The position numbers were made by a program, and so were the translations under genes. From SURF-32 sp964648365 (lineage in GTDB: Bacteria > Planctomycetota > Phycisphaerae > UBA1845): DNA of 33,701 bases. Below are positions 22,721 to 30,550 of this stretch, piece by piece. Location: the NCBI GenBank assembly GCA_964648365.1, contig CAZYLK010000050.1, positions 1-33,701 of the forward strand, written 5' to 3'. A model generated the notes under the pieces. It was not told where the DNA came from. It made no database searches and worked only from the letters and a program-made list of their open reading frames with translations. Position 1 is the first letter of the stretch, and each line of letters begins with the position of its first letter.

Positions 22721-24406
22721 ATGAATAGACGACACTGGCTCGTCGGATTATCGGTCGCGGCTCTGGCGGCGGCGCCCTCCGCACAGGCGAACATCGCCAT
22801 CTCACTCGCCGCCTCGTTTGACGAGGCAGGGAGCAACCCGGTCGCCGGTCCGGTCAACCCCGGCACACAGATCTTCATTCGGGTGCAGCTGGCCGTGGAT
22901 GCCGACGACGATCCGCTCCAGAACGTGCGGCAGATCCAGTTCGACCTGACGCAAAGCACCGGGCTGACCGTCACCGCCTTCGACTGGCGGCTGACCGAGG
23001 CCGGCATTGACGATTCGCTCTACCAGCTTGAAGAGACGCCCCCCAGCGACGTGCGGGCGAATTACGGCGCGCAGCAGCGCGTCGAGGGCAGCATTCTGGA
23101 CCTGACCCAGACGCCGGTGACGATCGCGCTGATCACCGCCACCGTCAATTCGGCGGGCGGCATCGACCTGCTCGGGCCGGAGGGTGTCGTCAACCCGGAC
23201 GAAGGGATCGTCATCCAATCCGGATTCGGCGGCGACGTGCGCGTGTTCGACCAGGACAGCGGCGACATCGACGGCGGCACGCAGGAGTACACGGTCAATA
23301 CGCCGCCGCCCCCCCCGCCGCCGCCGCCGCCGGCCTCGCTGCGGAGCATCTCCGTGACGCCGACGACGTTCATGCTCGAAGAAGTCGGCGCGACGCGCCA
23401 GCTTGTCGTGACCGGTCGCTATTCGGATGGCTCGTCGCGTGATCTGACCGACGCAGGCACCGGTACGACGTACGAATCGTCCGACGAGGACGTGATGACC
23501 GTCAGCGCCGGCGGCGTCGTAACGGCCGTCAGCGAAGGCGAAGCCACCATCACCGCACGAAACGCGACGTTCTCCGCCGACGCGGAAGGCTCGGTGACCG
23601 TCACGCAGACCGAGCCGACGCTGGAGTCGATCCGCGTCACGCCGATGGCGTTCACCATCAACACCGCGGACGGCCAGCAGCAGTTGACCGTCACCGGGTT
23701 GCTCTCCAACGGCCAGACGGTCGACCTGACCCTGGGCGCGACCGGCACGCAGTACACCTCGTCCAACGAAAACGTCGCGACCGTGACCAACGACGGCGTC
23801 GTCATGGAGGAAGGCGAAAACGGCCCGGCACGGATCACCGCGACCAACAACGGCCTGTCGGCGGATGCCGACGTCACCGTCGACGTCGACCGTGACATCG
23901 AACCGGAGCCCTGCCCGGACGGCGAAGTCGTGCTCGATCGCATCGAGTTCACCCTGGGCGACGTGACCATCGACGCAGGCGAGACGCTGCAACTGACCGT
24001 GCGCGGCGTGGACTGCAACGGCGACGCCGTGGACGGCATCGAACGCAACGACGAATCGACGTTTGAGACGAGCAACGAGGAAATCGCCACCGTCGATGAC
24101 GACGGCCTGCTGGAAGCGCTGACGGAAGGGCAGGTGCGAATCACCGTGCGCGTCGGCTCGCTCAGCGATGACATCCTCGTGACGGTCGAGCCGGTTGACC
24201 CGGGCGAAGGCCAGGGCAACGAGAACGACAACGAAGCCCCGAACGACAACAGCGGCGGCGGAAACGACAACGACGGTTCGTCGGACAACCGGTGCGGCGC
24301 GTGCGGCGCGTTCGGCATGATCGACCTGATGCTGTTCGGCCTCGGCCTGGGCGGCTTCAAGCTCGGCCGTCGCCGGATCCGCCTGGCCGGTCGCGATCCG
24401 CAGTAG
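22721..24406 (+). CDS. Exported Ig-like (BIG2) surface protein with C-terminal anchor
   Basis: The 561-residue product has an ideal RBS (AAGGAAGGA), a signal peptide (about 1-23, ending APSAQA), and an N-terminal beta domain (about 24-190, rich in Asp and resembling cohesin-like folds). A run of ten prolines follows, then three BIG2-like domains (about 204-295, 298-388, 402-490) with the I-S-V-T-P and S-S-(D/N)-E-x-V-(A/M)-T-V patterns. A Asn/Asp/Gly-rich linker precedes CGACGAFG, a hydrophobic segment and GRRRIR at the end. That tripartite tail looks like a sorting or anchoring signal. The role is probably adhesion or cell surface structure; no enzyme motif is seen. A strong terminator follows. 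Confidence 0.87.
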   Translation: MNRRHWLVGLSVAALAAAPSAQANIAISLAASFDEAGSNPVAGPVNPGTQIFIRVQLAVDADDDPLQNVRQIQFDLTQSTGLTVTAFDWRLTEAGIDDSLYQLEETPPSDVRANYGAQQRVEGSILDLTQTPVTIALITATVNSAGGIDLLGPEGVVNPDEGIVIQSGFGGDVRVFDQDSGDIDGGTQEYTVNTPPPPPPPPPPASLRSISVTPTTFMLEEVGATRQLVVTGRYSDGSSRDLTDAGTGTTYESSDEDVMTVSAGGVVTAVSEGEATITARNATFSADAEGSVTVTQTEPTLESIRVTPMAFTINTADGQQQLTVTGLLSNGQTVDLTLGATGTQYTSSNENVATVTNDGVVMEEGENGPARITATNNGLSADADVTVDVDRDIEPEPCPDGEVVLDRIEFTLGDVTIDAGETLQLTVRGVDCNGDAVDGIERNDESTFETSNEEIATVDDDGLLEALTEGQVRITVRVGSLSDDILVTVEPVDPGEGQGNENDNEAPNDNSGGGNDNDGSSDNRCGACGAFGMIDLMLFGLGLGGFKLGRRRIRLAGRDPQ

Positions 24407-24486
24407 CCGTCGGCTGTAGCCCGCGTGCCGCTTTGCGGGGACTCCGCAGCGAAGGCGCGGCACACAACTCAGCTATGAACCACGAT

Positions 24487-24521
24487 GCCGGGGATGATGC
24501 GTTCATCCCCGGCTTTTTTTT
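24487..24521 (+). terminator. Intrinsic (rho-independent) terminator
   Basis: A perfect 11-bp stem, GCCGGGGATGA at 24487-24497 and TCATCCCCGGC at 24503-24513 with a five-base loop, is followed by eight T residues (24514-24521). It lies 80 bases downstream of the surface-protein stop. It is the only clear intrinsic terminator I found in this window. Confidence 0.92.
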
Positions 24522-24646
24522 GCGCGTGGGTTTCACGGCGCCGGTTCGGCACCCACGTCCCCGCGGAGGCTCCGAGGCTCAAGAGCAAGTTGCTCCGGCA
24601 TGGGTCGCACGTCGGAAGTCTGTGGCGGCGACTTGTCGCTCGGGTG

Positions 24647-24792
24647 CCACTGCTCTTGAGCAGTGGACTCAGATCGCGGGCGCCCGTCGCTCCATCGCGG
24701 GCGCGATCGGACTGACGGTTTGAGGTCGGGGGACCGCCAGCGGCCTGGTAAGGCCCCGAACCACTGCGAGCGTCACTGCTCAAGAGCAGTGG
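24647..24792. repeat. Inverted pair of CCACTGCTC-GAGCAGTGG hairpins
   Basis: CCACTGCTCTTGAGCAGTGG at 24647-24666 and its reverse-oriented copy at 24774-24792 (each flanked by GTGCC/GGCAC) are 9-bp stems with a two-base loop. A third degenerate copy is at 4867-4885. A smaller GAGCAA/TTGCTC palindrome lies near 24580. No gene is seen from 24522 to 24896. Confidence 0.8.
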
Positions 24793-24896
24793 CACCCGCG
24801 GGAGCGGCACGAGTACGAGTGGCAGGCACGGGGCTCAGGAGACGTCGCACCGGCCCGGGTCGCACCCTCGGCGCGTTCCGGCGGTATGATGATTGT

Positions 24897-26276
24897 ATGA
24901 TCCAGCCGGGGCGCAGACGGGTTGTTCGCATCGTGCGGCTTGCGGCCGGGCTGCTTGCGGCCGGGTGGGTGGCGCACTACGTCCATTACTGCCTGACGGT
25001 CAAACCGCCGGGGCTCAACTGGGCACAATTTGAGCCCGAACGGCGACCGGCCGACGACGCGACCGACGAACTGCAGGCCGCCGTCGATTCTCTCCCCCCA
25101 CTGCCGAGGTTCGATCCGCCGCCACCCCCCGGACAGCACTGGGTTCCGAGCCAGGCGCTCGATCCATGGGATGCGCTCCGCGGTCCGTGGGAGCCTTCGC
25201 GACGCTTACACCTGCGCATCGTCGTCGATTATGTGAACGAACCACGAACGGAAACGGTTATCCGCACGCTGCATGAGTTACGCGGCAGACCGGTGGACCT
25301 GCTTAACAAGTTCGGCCTTTGGGATCCATGCAACGTATGCTTCGCTCCGGAGACACTGGCGGCACACGCTCGAAACGTGTGGGAGCGCGACGCCGACGCG
25401 CGGGCAGCCCACGAGTCACTGAAGACCGCATACTGGCTGCAACTGGCTCTACAGGAGAGTTTGCTATTGTCGGAATGGTATCCGACCAAACACGAGTGCT
25501 CGCTGCTGCGCGAATACGGGCACTACTCACTCAGCGCGGCCGGGCTCCCGGCGGAGGTCGCGGCCGACGTGCTCGCGTTCCTGGCGGAGCAGCCGTCTCC
25601 GCACGAACGCTGGCGGGCGTGCGTCGCGGAGGGCCGCCGCTTCGAGCTGGATCTCCTGGATGAATTCTACTCGCTGGACGACGACGGCAATGGACAGTTG
25701 ATGCTCGGCGCCCCGCAGACGCTGCACTTGCGCGATCAGCCGAGCCGGTGGTGGAATCTGACCGGCATCTTCTTCAATGACCGTCGTACGGTTACGCGAA
25801 AGGTCGAGGAATGCTGGAACAAGGTCGAGGCGGCCTTTCTGCTGCCCTACGCCGAGGCGCTGGGCGTGCTGCGGTCATGCGACCCTGAAGTCTACTACAA
25901 CGTCGTCGATGGCCCGGAGTTGTCGTGGTACGGTGAAGACATGACTGCGCCGTATCAGGCCCTCATCGAGGTTGAATCGCAGCGGCGGGCGCTGACGGTC
26001 ATGCTTGCGCTGGACCAGTACCGACAGCGGCACGGCGGCTACCCGCGCGAGTTGTCGGCGCTCGTGCCCGGCTTGATCGACGAGATTCCAACCGACCCCT
26101 ACGGCAGCGGGCCCTTCGGCTATCGGGTAAACGCGGACGGAACGTATGAACTGTGGTCGTGCGGGCCGGACGGCGTGGATTCGTACGCGTCGGCCACCGC
26201 GGAAGATGCCGAGTCGGGCGATGACATCGTCTACACCCGGCCGCGGGAGGCGTCCGTATTGGATTCGATGCCATAG
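24897..26276 (+). CDS. Membrane-anchored protein with pseudopilin-like tail, paralog 1
   Basis: The 459-residue product starts MIQPGRRRVVRIVRLAAGLL, one transmembrane helix with a positive cytoplasmic head, followed by a large soluble part. The C-terminal about 75 residues (LTVMLALDQYRQRHGGYPRE, LSALVPGLIDEIPTDPYG, then ELWSCGPDGVDS) match the pattern of GspG/type II pseudopilin C-terminal segments common in planctomycete proteins. The central 300 residues have no recognised domain. The next gene is a clear paralog by shared N- and C-termini. The ATG at 24897 follows TATGAT (24885-24890) by only six bases, suggesting a leaderless or near-leaderless mRNA. Function unknown. Confidence 0.8.
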   Translation: MIQPGRRRVVRIVRLAAGLLAAGWVAHYVHYCLTVKPPGLNWAQFEPERRPADDATDELQAAVDSLPPLPRFDPPPPPGQHWVPSQALDPWDALRGPWEPSRRLHLRIVVDYVNEPRTETVIRTLHELRGRPVDLLNKFGLWDPCNVCFAPETLAAHARNVWERDADARAAHESLKTAYWLQLALQESLLLSEWYPTKHECSLLREYGHYSLSAAGLPAEVAADVLAFLAEQPSPHERWRACVAEGRRFELDLLDEFYSLDDDGNGQLMLGAPQTLHLRDQPSRWWNLTGIFFNDRRTVTRKVEECWNKVEAAFLLPYAEALGVLRSCDPEVYYNVVDGPELSWYGEDMTAPYQALIEVESQRRALTVMLALDQYRQRHGGYPRELSALVPGLIDEIPTDPYGSGPFGYRVNADGTYELWSCGPDGVDSYASATAEDAESGDDIVYTRPREASVLDSMP

Positions 26277-26307
26277 TGATTCCCCAGGGACGCGGTACGA
26301 TAGACCC

Positions 26308-27759
26308 ATGAGCCAACCGGGGCACAAACGGATCGGGCGGATCGCTCGCTGGAGCGTTGGCTTCGCGCTGGCGGTGTGGTTCGGGTGCTACGCCTACTTC
26401 TGCCTGACGGCCGAGCCGCCGGGTGCGGACCCGTCGCTGTGGGAACCGGTCGCCCGCCGGGATACCGTGGACGCCACCGACGAACTGATCGCGATCCTGG
26501 ACACAATCCCCGCCCCCCCGACGTTCACGCTTCCCGAGCCGCCGGCCGGTCAACGATGGTTGCAGTCGGCCACGACGGACCCGCTCGACATCGACGACGC
26601 TCTCCGCGGCGACTGGACGCCCGAAACGCGCCCCTATCTGCGCGCGATCATCGCGTATCTTGAAACGCCGGCGATCGGCACTGCCGCGGAGAAGCTGTAC
26701 GCGATGAGCCAGCGCAGCGTCACTTCTGTTCGCTACGACGACGTCTGGCACTATTCCGTTCATAATTTCAGAACGCTGGCCGCTCATGCCCGGCGCGAAT
26801 TCGAGGCTCACGGCGACCGCGAGGCGGCGCGGCGCGCGCTGGAAGCGGCCCTCTGGCTCGTCTGGGAGGTCCGCGACGGATCCTTCGCGCGCCTCTACTA
26901 CGCCACGTCGCTCGAGTGGAATCTCGTGGCCGAAATGAGGCATTACTCGTTTCAGGCGACGCTGACCGGCCGCGAGTCGCGAGCGATGACGAAGCTGCTT
27001 GCCGAGCTTCCATCCGTCGCGACGGCATGGCCGGAGTCGATCGAGCACGAACGCCGGGACGAGCTTGCACTGGTCGACTCTTATTACTCCAAGGACGAAA
27101 CCGGCGACGGGGTGCTGCTGCTTGGGGCAGCCGCGCCGTCGGAACTGCCGATCTCGGTGTGGCTACCCCAACGCTCGCGGGCGTGGAACCTGGCCGCCGC
27201 GATTTACAACGGCCGGAACGACGTAATGAGGAAGCTGGAAACGCGATGGGAGGCGCTTCGCAGCGTGTCAGGTGAGCCGTACAGCGACGCGCTGGACGTG
27301 CTGGGAAGATACGGCAACGGTCATTACAGCATCGTCGATGGTCCGATTCTTCACCGGCCGTCGTGGATCCACGATTACGCCTACGTGGGCCTGCTCTACG
27401 CAACGGCTCACCGCCGCGCGGTGATGATCATGCTCGCGCTGGATCAGTACTATCAGCGGAACTGGAGATATCCTGCTTCGCTGGATGAACTCGTCCCCCG
27501 CTTCATGGACATCCTGCCGGAAGATCCCTTCTGCGAAGGCGGATTCGGATACCGGACAGAATCGCCGCGTCGCTACCAGCTTTGGTCCTGTGGGTACAAC
27601 GGGAAGGATGACGGAGGCGTAGCGGCGACTGAGCAATTAGACTCCGACTTCCGCGAGATGGCCGGCGATGTGCTCTACGCCTTCGCCCGCAATCCGCCCC
27701 AGCACGAGCCGCAGGCCGAGCCGATCCATGATGATGACGATGATGACGCCGGCGAGTGA
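26308..27759 (+). CDS. Membrane-anchored protein with pseudopilin-like tail, paralog 2
   Basis: The 483-residue product starts MSQPGHKRIGRIARWSVGFA and shares the layout of its upstream neighbour: membrane helix, the CLTxxPPG segment, DATDEL, helical centre, then MIMLALDQYYQRNWRYPASL and LDELVPRFMDILPEDPF at the end. It differs in the middle and ends with an acidic tail (a run of six Asp). TACGAT (26296-26301) again lies exactly six bases before the ATG, as in paralog 1. Tandem duplication is the simplest explanation. Function is unknown. It starts 31 bases after the first paralog's stop. Confidence 0.8.
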   Translation: MSQPGHKRIGRIARWSVGFALAVWFGCYAYFCLTAEPPGADPSLWEPVARRDTVDATDELIAILDTIPAPPTFTLPEPPAGQRWLQSATTDPLDIDDALRGDWTPETRPYLRAIIAYLETPAIGTAAEKLYAMSQRSVTSVRYDDVWHYSVHNFRTLAAHARREFEAHGDREAARRALEAALWLVWEVRDGSFARLYYATSLEWNLVAEMRHYSFQATLTGRESRAMTKLLAELPSVATAWPESIEHERRDELALVDSYYSKDETGDGVLLLGAAAPSELPISVWLPQRSRAWNLAAAIYNGRNDVMRKLETRWEALRSVSGEPYSDALDVLGRYGNGHYSIVDGPILHRPSWIHDYAYVGLLYATAHRRAVMIMLALDQYYQRNWRYPASLDELVPRFMDILPEDPFCEGGFGYRTESPRRYQLWSCGYNGKDDGGVAATEQLDSDFREMAGDVLYAFARNPPQHEPQAEPIHDDDDDDAGE

Positions 27760-27765
27760 CCGTAC

Positions 27766-29280
27766 ATGACGGAGCCAAATGCCATTGCAGCCGCCCCCCC
27801 CGAGCCGGCCGAATCAAACATCGACGACTTCGTCCCTGAGGCGTGGCCCGCTCCGGCGGAGCCGGCGACCGTCGAGACGCGACCCATCTCGTGGCTGCTG
27901 TTTCCATTCACGCCCGTGCTCATCGTCCTGCGGCCCACCGCGATCGGCGTCCGGTTGGCCCGGTCGTCCTGGCCGAAGGCTGTGCTCGCGCACCTGATGA
28001 GCCTGCTGGCGATCTGGGCGATGGCCGTCGCGGTGGAGGTGATCCTCGACGACAGCTTCACCGGGCAGTGGAGCAGCTATACCAGCCGCTGGCGGTTCGA
28101 GTCCGTCTCATGGGAGCGGCTGACGCCGGGCGAAAAACTGCGGTTCCCGTTCGCGGCCGTCGTGACGACGCTCTACGACGGCCCAGGCGACATTGACGCT
28201 GCGACGGTGGGCATTGCGGCGGCCTCGGCGCACGGCGGCTGCTGGCTGATCGCGCTGCTGGCGATGCCGCTGTTTGCGATCTGCGAGCGGCCGCGGAAGC
28301 TCTTCGGGCGCTGCCTGAAGCTGTCGCTGTGGAGCACCGTCTGCTTCGCGCCCGCGATGGCGGTTGGAGCGATCTTCTTCGTCGCGGCCGCTACCGACGT
28401 TCCAGGTCGCTGGGACGATTGGCTTCGCACGGTCGTGGTCGATAAGGTCGTGGCCAGCGGACTGGTGCTGCTGTTCGTCGTGCCCTGGTGGTTCGGCGTG
28501 CTGACGCGACTGGCCGCGCGCCCGCCGCAGCCGGCGTCGTCGTCCGGGTGGGCGCCGCCCCCGCCGCGCTGCGGCGGGTGCGGATACACCATCATCGGTC
28601 TGCCGACGCGCGGCCGCTGCCCGGAGTGCGGCCGGGCGGTCAGCGACTCGATGCCCGATGCCCGCCGTCCGCCGGCCTGGGTTGCTGCGAAGCGCGTGTG
28701 GCGTCGACCGTTTGCCTACGTCAAGACTGCCCGCGACGTGTGGCGCGATCCGCGCTTTTTCGACACGCTCGCGGTGCGATGTCCGACGCACGATGCCGCT
28801 CGATTCGCCGTGTGGACCTGTGCGCTGGCCGGCGCGCTGCTGTCGTGTGGCTTCGTGGCACCGGCGTACGCGAAGATCGTCCATGCCCCGAACGTCGGCA
28901 AGTTGATCCACGCACTCGAGCCGACGATCGGCGGAGGGCTCAGCGTCGCGGCCGTCAGCCTGGCGGCGATCTGCGTGATTGCGCTGCGGTCGGCGTTTAC
29001 CGCCCGGATCGATCCGCGCATCACGTGGAACGCCGTGCTGTATTCGTCGGTGTACCTGTTGCCAATCGCGGCCGTGCTGTGCGCAGGCTGGTGGATCGAC
29101 CGGCTGCTTTATCTCTACACGGATATCGGCGAGTGGGTCATCCGAACGGGCTGGCGCGGCGTGGAGATCGACGGCGAACAGGTTGTCTGGGTGGTCATCG
29201 GCTGCGGCGCGTTCGCGGCCGGTGTTCTGGGGACGGTTCGCCTGCGCCGCGCAATCCTGGCAGTGCGGTTCGCGACGTAG
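27766..29280 (+). CDS. Zinc-ribbon multi-pass membrane protein
   Basis: The 504-residue product has an acidic N-terminal head, about four hydrophobic segments before residue 250, a zinc ribbon at C269, C272, C285 and C288 (CGGCGYTIIGLPTRGRCPEC), and about four more after it. It resembles the protein at 9871-10920 in the ribbon and in having arginine-rich loops, but there the ribbons are at the N-terminus. It begins six bases after the stop of paralog 2, so all three genes from 24897 may be one transcript. No catalytic motif is seen and the role is unknown. Confidence 0.75.
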   Translation: MTEPNAIAAAPPEPAESNIDDFVPEAWPAPAEPATVETRPISWLLFPFTPVLIVLRPTAIGVRLARSSWPKAVLAHLMSLLAIWAMAVAVEVILDDSFTGQWSSYTSRWRFESVSWERLTPGEKLRFPFAAVVTTLYDGPGDIDAATVGIAAASAHGGCWLIALLAMPLFAICERPRKLFGRCLKLSLWSTVCFAPAMAVGAIFFVAAATDVPGRWDDWLRTVVVDKVVASGLVLLFVVPWWFGVLTRLAARPPQPASSSGWAPPPPRCGGCGYTIIGLPTRGRCPECGRAVSDSMPDARRPPAWVAAKRVWRRPFAYVKTARDVWRDPRFFDTLAVRCPTHDAARFAVWTCALAGALLSCGFVAPAYAKIVHAPNVGKLIHALEPTIGGGLSVAAVSLAAICVIALRSAFTARIDPRITWNAVLYSSVYLLPIAAVLCAGWWIDRLLYLYTDIGEWVIRTGWRGVEIDGEQVVWVVIGCGAFAAGVLGTVRLRRAILAVRFAT

Positions 29281-29290
29281 GCGGCAGCGC

Positions 29291-29377
29291 CGGATCACGG
29301 CAACGGCAGCAGCAACCCCCGGATCACGGCAGCGGCAGCAGCAACCCCCGGATCACGGCAGCGGCAACAGCAAACCC
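29291..29377. repeat. Three 29-bp direct tandem repeats
   Basis: Units at 29291-29319, 29320-29348 and 29349-29377 differ at one to three bases. The third overlaps the stop and last codons of the DUF554 gene (minus strand), so each unit could encode the same LLLPLP-stop ending. They fill most of the gap between two convergent genes. Confidence 0.9.
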
Positions 29378-30165
29378 GGCGAGAGGTATTCGACGAGCCA
29401 GATCATCGCGGGCGGCAGGAACAGGCCCGGCAGCATGTCGGCGGCGGGGATCTTTTTGATATCGAGGATCAACACGGCGTTGCCCAGCATCACCACGCCG
29501 CCCACGGTCGTCATCATGTTGCGGGCCACGTCGTGCAACGGGTCGGTCACGAAGAAGGCCAGCGTCGACAGCCCGCCCTGGAAGACGAGGATCGTGATGA
29601 TGCTCAGCCCCACGCCCCACCCCATCGACGCCGCCAGCGCCATCGAGCAGAATCCGTCCAGCACGGCCTTGATGTAAAGATAGCTCGGGTCGGCGTTGGC
29701 GCCGTTGCGCAGGCAGCCCAGCAGCGTCAGCGGGCCGACGCAGAAAATGACACTGGCGGTCAGAAACCCCTCGGCGAAACGGTGCCCGTCGGCGGCGTCG
29801 GCCGAGCCGCTGAACCGCCGGTGCACCCACGCGCCGAACGCCTCGATCCGCTCATGCAGCCGTAGCGCCGTGCCGATCAACCCGCCGATCACCAGTGAAG
29901 CGATCATCACCATCGCCAGCCGGGCGCCGTACGTTTCCGGCGCGACGGTCATCTGCGGCTTGAACGTGCCCACCGTGTCGGCGAATTGCAGCACGGCCGC
30001 GTCGATGCCCAGTGCGATCGTGGTCAGGCCCAGGCAGTTCAGGACGATCTGCTGATAGCGCTGCGGCAGCCGCGTCGCGACCGTAAGCCCCAGCGTTGTA
30101 CCGCCGGTGACGGTGGCGGCGTTGACCAGCGTGCCGTTGAGCACCGACCAGAGTTGAAGCCACAT
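29353..30165 (-). CDS. DUF554 (YqgA-type) membrane protein
   Basis: The 270-residue product has about seven hydrophobic segments and family hallmarks: GTLVNAATVTGGTTLGL at the N-terminus, LASLVIGGLIG-type helix, the FLTASVIFCVGPLTLLGCLR segment, then GFCSMALAASMGWGVGLSII. DUF554 proteins are putative transporters of unknown substrate. I chose the ATG at 30165 (MWLQLWSVLNG), as upstream in-frame sequence is not homologous. It is divergent from cysS and converges with the zinc-ribbon gene, sharing its last codons with a tandem repeat. Confidence 0.88.
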   Translation of the reverse strand: MWLQLWSVLNGTLVNAATVTGGTTLGLTVATRLPQRYQQIVLNCLGLTTIALGIDAAVLQFADTVGTFKPQMTVAPETYGARLAMVMIASLVIGGLIGTALRLHERIEAFGAWVHRRFSGSADAADGHRFAEGFLTASVIFCVGPLTLLGCLRNGANADPSYLYIKAVLDGFCSMALAASMGWGVGLSIITILVFQGGLSTLAFFVTDPLHDVARNMMTTVGGVVMLGNAVLILDIKKIPAADMLPGLFLPPAMIWLVEYLSPGLLLPLP

Positions 30166-30408
30166 GGCGGACGATCCCACAGCCGGTGCAACGCCGCTCG
30201 CCCGCGGCACAGGCGAGTAACCGTCGGGCGCCTCCCGGCGGCCACGCTGATAACGCGGCAACGGGGATCGGTCAAAGCCGCGGACGGCAACGGGTTCTCG
30301 CGGCGGCGCGTGCAGCGCCCGCGAGTCGTCGTCCGGCGTCGATGCACGCTTCCCGTGCCGACGCTATACTGCCGCCGTCGAGCCCGCGAGAGATGGCGGG
30401 GCTCTGAA

Positions 30409-30517
30409 TGTGGCACCGGTTTTTAACCGGTGGACCCCCGCAGCAATGCGGGGGCTCTGGATGTGGCACCGGGTTTCAACCGGTGAATCTGGATGTCGCA
30501 CCGGTTTCCAACCGGTG
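30409..30517 (-). repeat. Three inverted-orientation CACCGGTT hairpins upstream of cysS
   Basis: Minus-strand copies lie at 30409-30432, 30462-30485 and 30494-30517 with a CCCCCGC-agcaat-GCGGGGG hairpin between the first two. The same two-hairpin composite is seen near 4784-4831. The divergent gap (30166-30550) contains no gene; TATACT at 30365-30370 could be a -10 box that would place these hairpins in the cysS leader. Confidence 0.88.
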
Positions 30518-30550
30518 GATGACAGTTTACCTTCTGGCAGACGCGAAGCG

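Noticed and set aside
22802..24463. 553-codon minus-strand frame opposite the surface protein
   Set aside because: Mirror of the BIG2 gene; His/Arg/Val-rich without a start signal, whereas the plus strand has signal peptide, RBS and terminator.
28097..28110. GGTTCGAGTCC resembling a tRNA T-loop
   Set aside because: It lies inside a coding gene, and no cloverleaf can be built around it.
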